From: Chloroflexota bacterium | GTDB lineage: Bacteria > Chloroflexota > Dehalococcoidia > JACQUE01 | Assembly: GCA_016210425.1 (NCBI GenBank) | Contig: JACQUE010000107.1 | Location: 1-8,167, forward strand | Direction: 5' to 3' | Length of the DNA: 8,167 nucleotides | Part shown: positions 1 through 5,713 of the stretch, piece after piece | Layout of the letters: the number at the start of each line of letters is the position of its first letter | How positions within the stretch are numbered: position 1 is the first letter of the stretch | Notes under the pieces: model-generated | What the model was told of the DNA's origin: nothing | Database searches by the model: none | The model's input: the letters and a program-made list of their open reading frames with translations, nothing else | Translations under genes and position numbers: made by a program

Positions 1-624
1 CTCGTCGGCGCTCCAGCCGAAGAGGGTCTGGGCATACCTGTTCCAGTAGGTTATCTTGCCCTCCAGGTCGGCGGCGATGACGGCCTGCTCGACCATGTTC
101 AAGATGTGGGCCTGGAAGGTTATCCGCTGCAGGTGGCGGGCCTCCTGCTCTCGGAAAGTTCGTGCCGCAAGGTGGGCCGCGATCTGGGCGGCGACGATCG
201 AGAGGAGGCTTAGCTCCTGCTCCCCGTAGGCGTTGGGCGCTCTCTGACCAATAAAGAGCAGCCCGATGACCTTGTCCTGGGCGACAAGGGGAACGGCCAA
301 ATGCGATAGGAGCGATAGGCCCTGCGCAAGCTTTGGCTCCTGGGTGCCGAGGAGGTCGGGGCGCTCTTGGAACTCCCGCAACCGGGACAGCAGCGCCGTG
401 CGGATGGTGTCCTTATCCTCCTCGGATGGCTCTGGGATGGCCAAGACCTCGCACTGCTCGCCGACGGTCTCCACTAGGGCGCAGACATCGCAGGGAACGA
501 TCTCGTGCAGCAGCGTCAGGGCATGCCGAAGCCGCTCCTCCGAGTCGCCGGGGAATTCCAGGGTATGGGCGAAGTCGGAGAGGCTCCGGGTTATGGGGCG
601 GGCGGTAAAGGGGTTCTCAGCCAT
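1..624 (-). CDS. GAF-PAS sensor protein, N-terminal part (cut by window edge)
   Basis: This minus-strand frame is open for exactly 208 codons from the ATG at 624-622 to position 1, so the C-terminus lies outside the window. Residues 25-155 look like a GAF domain: a helical start, a strand with CDVCALVE, and the typical ending LAVPLVAQDKVIGLLFIGQR followed by a helix. A short linker helix (about 155-172) leads into a PAS domain from about 173, recognised by AADLEGKITYWNRYAQTLFGW. Such proteins sense a ligand, redox state or signal and usually end in a histidine kinase, a GGDEF/EAL domain or a phosphatase; which one cannot be seen. No metal, haem or phytochrome-type cysteine signature is evident. 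An in-frame TAG (660-658) 12 codons upstream limits the start to this ATG, although no good Shine-Dalgarno precedes it. It is divergent from the gene at 1025. Confidence 0.85.
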   Translation of the reverse strand, partial: MAENPFTARPITRSLSDFAHTLEFPGDSEERLRHALTLLHEIVPCDVCALVETVGEQCEVLAIPEPSEEDKDTIRTALLSRLREFQERPDLLGTQEPKLAQGLSLLSHLAVPLVAQDKVIGLLFIGQRAPNAYGEQELSLLSIVAAQIAAHLAARTFREQEARHLQRITFQAHILNMVEQAVIAADLEGKITYWNRYAQTLFGWSADE

Positions 625-1024
625 TGGATTGCCGTTTCTAGGCGCGCTCGGGGCTCGCTATCGCGAGTTTGTTCAGTTCGGGGCTGTGGCTGGCCACTCG
701 CTAGAGCGGCTCGAAGAGGCTGGAAGCAGACATCTTCTCATCCCCACCCGCGTCCCGCTCGCTGCCTCGCATCGTTCACGAACCGTAAAGGTCTCCTCAG
801 TGGCGGCTTTTTCCTTCTGCAAACTCCACGCTAGCAAGTCGCCGCCCTGGGCCACATTCAAAGTCTAGCAACAAGCTGCTAAGGCGGTCAATTCGCGTAC
901 GCAGTATTCCGTAGGGGTTTCTACCTACCTCGGGCTCAATGCAACCGCATGCGCTCTGGAGTAAAATATGTTATACGGCGATGGATTTGGGTCCGGGTGT
1001 CGAGAAACGCGGGAGCAAACGACC
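625..1024. other. divergent intergenic region, 400 bp
   Basis: This stretch separates the divergent GAF-PAS gene and the unknown gene at 1025. The short open frames here lack start signals and recognisable protein features. Several inverted repeats are present: CTCGC-TATC-GCGAG at 654-667, in what would be the 5' leader of the GAF-PAS gene; GGCGGC at 802-807 with GCCGCC at 841-846 (33-nt loop); and GTAGG at 911-915 with CCTAC at 924-928. A TAAAAT at 962-967 could be a -10 box for the plus-strand gene, but its -35 position (ATGCAA, 939-944) is poor. No convincing promoter was found for the minus-strand gene. Confidence 0.5.
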
Positions 1025-1861
1025 GTGGCACAGACAAGCCCTAGGATGATCGGTTTCACCGAAGCAGACCTGGACTTCGTCGTCAGCGAGGCGGCACCGG
1101 GGGCGCAGAACCCGGAGCGGCTGAAGCAGCTCATACGGGAGGACGGGGAGTTCCGGCGCGCCCTCATCGGCGATGAGAAGGTCTTCCGAAGAGTGAGAAC
1201 GGACGACGAGATCTTCGTCAAGATCTCTCCTGCCCTCTACTTTGAAGTGCTGCTGCGGCGGACGCTTAAGGAGCTGGAGACCGCCAGGTACACTGTAGAG
1301 CGGGCGGGCAAGCAGAACATCCCCGTCTTCGACGCGCGCGAGGTGGTGGATCTGCTGAGCCGCCAGGGTGTCCTGGAGTACCTGGCGCAGATGCTGACAT
1401 CCTTCGTTCGCATCAATAACTACGTCGTGCCGGTGCGCGTACGGCGCGGCGTCCAGCGGCGCGTGCGCTACAACGACATTGACATCGATAGCCTGATCGC
1501 CTTCTGCTCCAGGGCGGCGGAAGGGCAGCGTTTCGCCTTCTACAAGCGCATAGCAGACGTCTGCCTCTTCGTCTCCGGCGTCTTCCCCGAGTACGCTTTT
1601 CGCCGATACGGCCATCCCTCGGCGGAGCATGTGCGCTATCTGCCCTTGGGCCGTCTGCGCCGCAGCCTCGAGGACTACGAGGAGGAGGGCCGGCGGTTCT
1701 ATGGGCTGGCGGAGAAGCACCCGGCGGCGCGAGCGTTGGAGCTCTCGGATGTCTTCTCCGCGCTGCGCCGCGATTTCACCTCCGCCCGCAAGCCTTTGAG
1801 CTTCATCGCCGCCCATTACCTGCACTCGCGGAAGCAGCGGCTCTTCGGGCAGTCGGAGTAG
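1025..1861 (+). CDS. uncharacterised 278-aa protein
   Basis: I do not recognise this family. The frame is open from an ATG at 968, but I prefer the GTG at 1025 because GGGAG (1011-1015) lies 9 nt before it and the 19 residues ahead of it look non-coding; the ATG at 968 also has a GGAG 6 nt upstream, so the start is uncertain. The protein is soluble-looking, mostly helical and rich in Arg, Glu and Leu, with no signal peptide, transmembrane segment or Cys-rich metal site. The middle (about residues 120-165) contains a short basic run, VPVRVRRGVQRRVRY, then an acidic DIDIDS patch. The C-terminal third carries aromatic helices, including an EDYEEEGRRFYGLAEKHP stretch. It stands alone: 95 nt separate it from the next gene. 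Calling it coding rests on length, codon pattern and protein-like composition; the 284-aa frame antisense to it is a shadow. Confidence 0.75.
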   Translation: MAQTSPRMIGFTEADLDFVVSEAAPGAQNPERLKQLIREDGEFRRALIGDEKVFRRVRTDDEIFVKISPALYFEVLLRRTLKELETARYTVERAGKQNIPVFDAREVVDLLSRQGVLEYLAQMLTSFVRINNYVVPVRVRRGVQRRVRYNDIDIDSLIAFCSRAAEGQRFAFYKRIADVCLFVSGVFPEYAFRRYGHPSAEHVRYLPLGRLRRSLEDYEEEGRRFYGLAEKHPAARALELSDVFSALRRDFTSARKPLSFIAAHYLHSRKQRLFGQSE

Positions 1862-1956
1862 CGGGCGCAGGGCCTGATGCCGGAGTGATAATAGAAGATG
1901 ATAGAATATGTATGTAGGATCGGTAGTGTCATTGTAGGGAGAGTATGAGGGTCGCC

Positions 1957-2316
1957 ATGGCGGAACTAACGAGCGAAGTGTGCGTGCCCTGTCGGGAGGG
2001 CGCGCCGACGCTGACCGACGAGGAGATCGCGGAGTTGCAGCCGCAGGCGCCGGAGTGGAAGCTGGTCACCGAGGAAGGCGTGCGCAAGCTGCAGCGGTCC
2101 TTCCGCTTTCGCAACTTCGCCCAGGCGCTGGCCTTCACTAACGCCGTCGGCGCCATTGCCGAAGGCGAGGGACATCACCCGCGGCTTGTGACGGAATGGG
2201 GCAAGGTGACCGTGACCTGGTGGACGCACAAGATTCGGGGGCTGCACCGCAACGACTTCATCATGAGCGCCAAAACCGACCTCGCCTATCGCGAGCAAGG
2301 GGAGCGGGTCGGGTAG
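1957..2316 (+). CDS. pterin-4a-carbinolamine dehydratase (PhhB/PCD-like)
   Basis: The enzyme dehydrates 4a-hydroxytetrahydropterin to the quinonoid dihydropterin, recycling the cofactor after aromatic amino acid hydroxylation; in many bacteria without such a hydroxylase its true role is unclear. The family signature is present: H73-H74-P75, then WGKVTVTWWTH with H91, and D100. The spacing His-His to His (17 residues) and His to Asp (9 residues) equals that of the catalytic His61/His62/His79 and Asp88 of mammalian PCD/DCoH. The N-terminus has a CVPC pair (C9, C12), common in bacterial members with an extended start. I chose the ATG at 1957 because it gives the usual MAELTSE-type N-terminus and has AGGG 5 nt upstream; an in-frame ATG at 1945 would add four residues but sits almost on its AGGGAGAG. 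Length is 119 aa, slightly above the usual 95-115. No hydroxylase gene is adjacent. Confidence 0.95.
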   Translation: MAELTSEVCVPCREGAPTLTDEEIAELQPQAPEWKLVTEEGVRKLQRSFRFRNFAQALAFTNAVGAIAEGEGHHPRLVTEWGKVTVTWWTHKIRGLHRNDFIMSAKTDLAYREQGERVG

Positions 2317-2343
2317 ACGGACGGGACCAGGGATCGATGGATA

Positions 2344-2372
2344 TTGACAGGCGATACCGCTCGTGGTAGAGA
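2344..2372 (+). promoter_or_regulatory. distal promoter candidate for htpX operon
   Basis: A perfect TTGACA -35 hexamer (2344-2349) is followed after 17 nt by TAGAGA (2367-2372), which is preceded by TGG and so has the TGn extended -10 pattern. The -10 keeps the TA and fourth-position A but lacks the final T. Transcription would begin near 2380 and run through the foldable stretch and the inverted repeat before htpX. This is a pattern match only. Confidence 0.4.
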
Positions 2373-2394
2373 TAGTGACGTAGGGAGTAGCCAC

Positions 2395-2474
2395 TAGCCT
2401 CGGTTGAATGGGGTTAGGGCGGTCAATCGTCAAGACGGGGCGAAAGCCTCCGGTTGACTGGCAGCGGCAGGCTG
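2395..2474 (+). ncRNA. candidate structured leader RNA (family unknown)
   Basis: Directly visible pairings: TAGCCT (2395-2400) with AGGCTG (2469-2474) as an outer closing stem; inside it GTCAA (2429-2433) with TTGAC (2454-2458) around GGGGC-GAAA-GCCTC (2437-2450), a 5-bp stem with a GNRA tetraloop. Alternatives also exist: CCGG-TTGA-CTGG (2450-2461) and CAGC-GGCAG-GCTG (2462-2474). The segment GGGGCGAAAGCC resembles part of cyclic-dinucleotide (GEMM) riboswitch cores, but the rest of that consensus is not convincingly present, so no family is assigned. It lies between the distal promoter candidate and a terminator-like hairpin, the usual place for an attenuator. Confidence 0.3.
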
Positions 2475-2478
2475 TAGG

Positions 2479-2515
2479 CGAGACTACTGCGAAACGATCG
2501 TTTCGGGTAGTCTCG
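2479..2515 (+). repeat. long inverted repeat with nested 16-bp palindrome (terminator or operator)
   Basis: CGAGACTAC (2479-2487) pairs with GTAGTCTCG (2507-2515). Inside lies the perfect palindrome CGAAACGATCGTTTCG (2490-2505), with only TG against G unpaired between the two arms. As RNA this makes a hairpin of about 16 bp. It is followed by TTGTTGTTCT, which is T-rich but interrupted, so it would be a weak intrinsic terminator; it could end transcription of the pterin dehydratase gene or attenuate transcription into htpX. As DNA the inner palindrome looks like a repressor binding site. A competing pair, GTAG (2474-2477) with CTAC (2484-2487), would disrupt the outer stem. Confidence 0.6.
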
Positions 2516-2570
2516 TTGTTGTTCTATGGAAGACGGAGCTAACGCGGATGGCTGATGATCGTCAGGCAAC

Positions 2571-2599
2571 TTGCGGGTATAAGGGGTTAGGCCTATAAT
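2571..2599 (+). promoter_or_regulatory. proximal sigma70-type promoter of htpX operon
   Basis: A consensus TATAAT -10 (2594-2599) is preceded by TTGCGG (2571-2576) at the ideal 17-nt spacing. The start would be near 2606, giving a leader of about 24 nt containing AAGGAG (2615-2620) before the ATG at 2630. This is the best promoter match in the window and serves htpX-pspAB-pspA-pspAA. Confidence 0.7.
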
Positions 2600-2629
2600 T
2601 TTTGTAGTGAGCTGAAGGAGAACACAATA

Positions 2630-3538
2630 ATGCGTCAACACACGCTTCCGCGAGATTCCGGCCTCACCGCCAGGATGACGTTCACCATGTTTTTGCTGGC
2701 CGCCGTTTACCTGGCCTTTGTGATGGTCCTGTGGCAGGCAGGCGTCAACTACATCTTCATCGCCGTCTTCGCCGGCGGCATGCTGCTTGTCCAGTACTTT
2801 TTCTCGGACAAACTTGTCCTGGCAAGCATCGGCGCCCATCAGGTGAGTCCGGAGCAGGAGCCCCGGCTGCATGGTATAGTCGAACGCCTGGCGGCCCAGT
2901 TCAACCTGCCCAAGCCCAAGGTGGCGGTCATACAGAGCAACGTGCCGAACGCGCTGGCCACGGGCCGTAACCCTAAGAACGCAGTTGTGGCCGTAACCAC
3001 TGGCATCATGGACAAGCTGACGGAGCCGGAGCTGGAGGGCGTCATCGCCCACGAGCTGACGCACGTGAAGAACCGCGACGTAGCCGTGATAACCCTGGCC
3101 AGCTTCTGCGCCACCAGAGCCTCGTTTATCGTCCAGATGGGCGTCTGGTTTGGCCTTGGCATGGGTGGCGGGCGGCGAGACGACCGTGAAGGGGGCGCCA
3201 GTGCCGTCGTCCTCGTCTACCTGGTATCGATCCTCGTCTGGATCATCAGCTTCTTCCTGATCCGGGCCCTCTCTCGGTATCGGGAGTTGGCAGCAGATAG
3301 AGGGGCGGCTATCATCACAGGCGCGCCGTCTCAACTGGCCTCGGCGCTCGTCAAGATCAGCGGCTCCATGGCGCGCATTCCGGACACCGACCTGCGCAAG
3401 GTCGAAGGCGCCAGTGCCCTGATGATCATCCCGGCCATCAGTCGCGGCTCCTTCGCCGGCATCTTCTCGACGCACCCCTCCCTGAAGGAGCGGATCGAGC
3501 AGTTGCGGCGGCTGGAGGCGGCAATGGAGGGTGCGTGA
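2630..3538 (+). CDS. htpX: membrane zinc metalloprotease HtpX
   Basis: HtpX is an integral membrane M48 zinc endopeptidase with its active site on the cytoplasmic side that degrades misfolded membrane proteins. The zinc site is complete: HELTH with H141, E142 and H145, and the third ligand E219 in YRELAADRGA. Four hydrophobic segments lie at about 16-35, 38-58, 152-178 and 191-212, in the order expected for the family; a Gly/Arg/Asp-rich loop (about 177-190) joins the last two. Length (302 aa) is normal. AAGGAG 9 nt upstream fixes the ATG start. It is the first gene of a four-gene operon; its TGA overlaps the GTG of pspAB by 4 nt (GTGA). Placement with PspA, PspAA and PspAB links it to membrane stress, in line with HtpX being induced by envelope damage in other bacteria. 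Identity is firm; pairing with PspA as a working unit is inference from context. Confidence 0.96.
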   Translation: MRQHTLPRDSGLTARMTFTMFLLAAVYLAFVMVLWQAGVNYIFIAVFAGGMLLVQYFFSDKLVLASIGAHQVSPEQEPRLHGIVERLAAQFNLPKPKVAVIQSNVPNALATGRNPKNAVVAVTTGIMDKLTEPELEGVIAHELTHVKNRDVAVITLASFCATRASFIVQMGVWFGLGMGGGRRDDREGGASAVVLVYLVSILVWIISFFLIRALSRYRELAADRGAAIITGAPSQLASALVKISGSMARIPDTDLRKVEGASALMIIPAISRGSFAGIFSTHPSLKERIEQLRRLEAAMEGA

Positions 3539-4125
3539 GCATCTTCGACGTGCTCTTTGGCCGCACGAAACCCGTTCGCTCGCGGCAGGAGCAGTTCTTT
3601 AGCATAGCGACGGCGACGCCTACGCTGGAGACCAGCGAGGGGCTGAAGGCGACGGGCCGGGGAGGCCTGGCCCTACGTCCCATGAGTAACTCCGGCTTCC
3701 GCGAGGCGGAAGGCGAGATGGAGCAGCTCGTGCGGGCCGGCGCCAGGGAGAGCATCTCGCGGCTTGGGTTTGCCAAGGATGACTACGGCTACCTATGGGT
3801 TATCGTCGAGGACGAGCAGTTCGAGGATATGGTCTCGCTGCTCTACAGCGCATCGGTCGCCCTCACCGACAATGGCTACGGCGACCAGATCCTCGCCGCT
3901 ATAGTGGAGTTCTCCCAGGAGGCCGGGAAGAAGGTCTTCTGGATATACAACTTCAAGCGGGCCACCTTCTACCCCTTTGTTCCCGCCGACGGCAAGGGCC
4001 GGGACAATGCCTATGAGCTGCGCCTGGCGGCGGTCATGAAGAAGGAGCTACCGATAGAACCCGAGCCCAGCCATTGGTACGCCCTGTGGGGGGCACCGCT
4101 GGATGCCGCAAGAAGTGGAGGTTAG
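3535..4125 (+). CDS. pspAB: PspA-associated protein PspAB
   Basis: This 196-aa protein resembles the PspAB family, found beside PspA and HtpX in Actinobacteriota, Chloroflexota and archaea. No biochemical activity is established for it. It begins MSIFDVLFGRTKP and has a C-terminal part with aromatic-rich strands, including KVFWIYNFKRATFYPFVP near residues 132-149, then an acidic/basic helix and PSHWYALWG close to the end. No transmembrane segment or signal peptide is visible, so it is probably cytoplasmic or peripheral to the membrane. The GTG start overlaps the htpX stop (GTGA) and has GGAGG 4 nt upstream; pspA begins 5 nt after its TAG. The overlap implies translation coupled to HtpX. The family call rests on remembered sequence features plus the diagnostic neighbourhood; a role as an adaptor between HtpX and PspA is only a guess. 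Confidence 0.85.
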   Translation: MSIFDVLFGRTKPVRSRQEQFFSIATATPTLETSEGLKATGRGGLALRPMSNSGFREAEGEMEQLVRAGARESISRLGFAKDDYGYLWVIVEDEQFEDMVSLLYSASVALTDNGYGDQILAAIVEFSQEAGKKVFWIYNFKRATFYPFVPADGKGRDNAYELRLAAVMKKELPIEPEPSHWYALWGAPLDAARSGG

Positions 4126-4130
4126 GACGA

Positions 4131-4862
4131 ATGGGCCTACTTTCTCGCACGACTACAGTGGTTAAGGCCAAGATCAGCAAGCTCCTCGACCGCGCCGAGG
4201 ACCCGCGCGAGATACTGGACTACTCCTACGAGAAACAGCTTGAGCTGTTGCGCAACGTCAAGCGAGGCATCATCGAGGTAACGACGGCCAAGCGGCGCCT
4301 GGAGATGCAGGAGCAGCAGATCGAGCAGAACATGGCTAAGGCCGACGACCAGGCGCGGCGCGCCGTCGCCGCCGGCCGCGACGACCTGGCCCGCATTATC
4401 CTGCAGCGCAAGATGGATGCCCAGGCCCAGTTGCCGGGGATACAGCAGCAGATCGAGGGCCTGGCGGCGCAAGAGCAGAAACTGGCCGGCTCGGCGGAGC
4501 GGCTGCAGACGAAGATCGAGGCTTTCCGCTCCCAGAAGGAGGTCGTCAAGGCGCAGTACTCGGCGGCGGAGGCCCAGGTGAAGATCGGCGAGGCCTTCAG
4601 CGGCGTCTCGGAGGAGATGGCCGACGTGGGTCTGGCCCTGGATCGGGCACAGGACAAGACGCAGCGCCTGCAGGCGCGGGCCGGCGCTATAGACCAGTTG
4701 GTCGATGAGGGCGTGCTATCGGACATCACGGGCAGTGAGGACAAGGTGGAGGCCGAGCTGGCTAAGATCGGGACGCAGCAGAACGTCGAGATCGAGCTGC
4801 AATCGCTGAAGCAGCAACTAGGGCGCGGCCAAGAGCCGAAGCAGTTGGGAGCGGGGCAATGA
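4131..4862 (+). CDS. pspA: phage shock protein A (PspA/IM30 family)
   Basis: PspA/IM30 (ESCRT-III-like) proteins bind stressed membranes through an N-terminal amphipathic helix and assemble into rods or scaffolds that limit proton leakage. The N-terminus MGLLSRTTTVVKAKISKLLD matches the amphipathic helix, followed by the family's AEDPREILDYSYEKQ segment (about residues 22-36). The rest is long charged coiled coil, rich in Gln, Glu, Lys and Ala, to about residue 185, with an EEMADVGLALDRAQ-like helix and a C-terminal Gln-rich tail. At 243 aa it is slightly longer than the typical 220-230. The frame is open further upstream, but the ATG at 4131 has GGAGG (4117-4121) 9 nt before it and restores the canonical start. 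Its TGA overlaps the pspAA ATG (ATGA). No pspF, pspB or pspC is nearby, so regulation differs from the enterobacterial system. Confidence 0.95.
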   Translation: MGLLSRTTTVVKAKISKLLDRAEDPREILDYSYEKQLELLRNVKRGIIEVTTAKRRLEMQEQQIEQNMAKADDQARRAVAAGRDDLARIILQRKMDAQAQLPGIQQQIEGLAAQEQKLAGSAERLQTKIEAFRSQKEVVKAQYSAAEAQVKIGEAFSGVSEEMADVGLALDRAQDKTQRLQARAGAIDQLVDEGVLSDITGSEDKVEAELAKIGTQQNVEIELQSLKQQLGRGQEPKQLGAGQ

Positions 4863-5137
4863 TCGTCAGGATACTTTCCGAAGGCCAGTTCGAGCTGAGC
4901 GACAGCCTGCGCGAGCAGCTTAATGCGCTGGACAACCGGCTGGTGGATGTCATCGCGGCTGATGACGAGAGGGCCTTCGAGTCGACCTTTCGGGAGATGG
5001 TCGGCCTCGTCCTGGCAAGGGGCCGCCGCCTGGAAGATATCTACCTGGGCCCATCCGACGTGGTTCTTCCGGCGCCCGACTCAACGCTGGCCGAGGTCAA
5101 GGACATGTTCGTCGGCGAAGGGCTGATCCCCGGCTAA
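4859..5137 (+). CDS. pspAA: PspA-associated protein PspAA
   Basis: This 92-aa protein matches the PspAA family, a small alpha/beta domain encoded right after pspA in many bacteria and archaea that lack the classical pspBC genes. It opens with MIVRILSEGQFELSDSL, continues with a helix (LNALDNRLVDVIAADDERAFESTF) and ends with a conserved-looking DIYLGPSDVVLPAPDSTLAEV segment near residues 60-80. There is no signal peptide or membrane segment, so it should act in the cytoplasm, presumably on PspA. The start is set by the 4-nt ATGA overlap with pspA, implying translational coupling and perhaps fixed stoichiometry. It is the last gene of the operon; 171 nt follow before the next start codon. Molecular function is unproven for the family. 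Confidence 0.87.
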   Translation: MIVRILSEGQFELSDSLREQLNALDNRLVDVIAADDERAFESTFREMVGLVLARGRRLEDIYLGPSDVVLPAPDSTLAEVKDMFVGEGLIPG

Positions 5138-5158
5138 TACCCCTCGCCATCCAGCCCT

Positions 5159-5200
5159 GTCCAGTCTCGTGGGCCTTTGCCTGGACCTACTCTCGTTTCT
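5159..5200 (+). terminator. possible terminator after pspAA
   Basis: GTCCAG (5159-5164) can pair with CTGGAC (5181-5186), and GGC-CTTT-GCC can form within the loop. A pyrimidine stretch with TTTCTTTCT follows (5196-5204). The stem is only 6 bp and the T tract is interrupted and some distance away, so this is a weak candidate, chosen because it lies just after the psp operon and before a gene with its own leader. Confidence 0.25.
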
Positions 5201-5234
5201 TTCTCCAGCAGCGCCATCGTCTCGGTCCTTCAGG

Positions 5235-5292
5235 GCCGTTCACGGCAGAGGTCTTCGTCACCGGGCTCCCGGCAAGCCTCCACACCGGAGGC
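5235..5292 (+). promoter_or_regulatory. hairpin-rich leader before PPOX gene
   Basis: Three adjacent short hairpins are visible: GCCG-TTCA-CGGC (5235-5246), CCGGG-CT-CCCGG (5261-5272, loop too tight for all five pairs) and GCCTCC-ACACC-GGAGGC (5276-5292). The last ends 4 nt before the Shine-Dalgarno AGGAGGAG (5297-5304). Its 3' arm GGAGGC resembles the Shine-Dalgarno itself. The arrangement might affect ribosome access, or simply reflect GC-rich sequence. No clear promoter hexamers are seen between 5138 and 5308. Confidence 0.3.
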
Positions 5293-5308
5293 GGATAGGA
5301 GGAGTGCA

Positions 5309-5713
5309 ATGGAACTGCAGGCCCCTCAAATACGAGAGTTCCTCAGCCACCCCTATTTGGCCAAGCTGGCCACCATCAACCGCGACGGCAGCCCTCACCT
5401 CACCTACGTCTGGTTTGAGCTGAACGGTAATGCCCTACTGGTCCCAACGACAAAGGACAGAGTCAAGACGAAGAACATCGAGCGCGATCCCCGGGCGACT
5501 ATCGCCATCGATAATCCTGACAATGCCTGGCAGTGGGTGATAGTGGGCGGCCGGGTTAGCGTCGTAACCGAGGGTGCCCATGACCTCATTGAGCGATTGG
5601 CCCTCAAGTACATGGGCCCCGAGCGCGGCACGGCCTACGGCCGGCAAACGAAGTCCGAGCCGAGGATCACCCTGCGCATCGAGCCGCAGAAGCTGCGGAC
5701 GATGGGGTTCTAA
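5309..5713 (+). CDS. PPOX-class probable F420-dependent oxidoreductase
   Basis: This 134-aa protein belongs to the split beta-barrel flavin/deazaflavin superfamily (pyridoxamine 5'-phosphate oxidase-like, FDOR). Typical features are the N-terminal LAKLATINRDGSPHLTYVWF strand pair, the phosphate-binding-type segment KDRVKTKNIERDPRATIAID, a WVIVGGRVSVV strand and a C-terminal RITLRIEPQKLRTMGF strand. The length suits single-domain members that bind F420 or FMN as dimers and reduce small substrates; the cofactor cannot be decided from sequence alone, though the family is often labelled F420-dependent. The frame is open from 5177, but the strong AGGAGGAG at 5297-5304 and the canonical N-terminus select the ATG at 5309. 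It lies 171 nt after pspAA and may be a separate unit. Its TAA (5711-5713) overlaps the stop of the opposite-strand HicB-like gene. Confidence 0.85.
   Translation: MELQAPQIREFLSHPYLAKLATINRDGSPHLTYVWFELNGNALLVPTTKDRVKTKNIERDPRATIAIDNPDNAWQWVIVGGRVSVVTEGAHDLIERLALKYMGPERGTAYGRQTKSEPRITLRIEPQKLRTMGF

Larger units (their letters stand above)
2317..2629. other. 313-bp control region upstream of htpX
   Basis: This gap between the pterin dehydratase stop and htpX has no credible gene; a long frame antisense to htpX reaches into it but is a shadow. It holds, in order, a distal promoter candidate (2344-2372), a stretch able to fold into several hairpins (2395-2474), a long inverted repeat (2479-2515), a strong proximal promoter (2571-2599) and the htpX Shine-Dalgarno AAGGAG (2615-2620, 9 nt before the ATG). 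The individual parts are listed separately. Confidence 0.7.

Noticed and set aside
266..868. 200-codon plus-strand open frame over the GAF-PAS region
   Set aside because: The opposite strand gives clear GAF and PAS motifs in one uninterrupted frame; the plus-strand product is Ser/Arg-rich and unlike any protein I know.
971..1825. 284-codon open frame on the minus strand opposite the unknown gene
   Set aside because: No ribosome site. Its product is low in recognisable structure, while the plus-strand protein has a normal hydrophobic and charged pattern. One of the two must be a shadow and the plus strand is better supported.
2420..2475. Cyclic-di-GMP/cGAMP (GEMM) riboswitch
   Set aside because: Only the short GGGGCGAAAGCC stretch resembles the core. 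The upstream AAACC-type element and the adjoining P1b stem are not found, so I record a structured leader without a family name.
2423..3475. Long 350-codon open frame on the minus strand
   Set aside because: It is antisense to htpX, whose zinc motif, membrane segments, ribosome site and promoter are all clear. Its translation is rich in His, Gln, Asp and Gly with no family resemblance; an artefact of GC-rich codon use.
4226..4744. 172-codon minus-strand open frame
   Set aside because: Antisense to the coiled-coil part of pspA; its Ser/Ala/Cys-rich content simply mirrors the repeated Gln/Glu/Lys codons of pspA.
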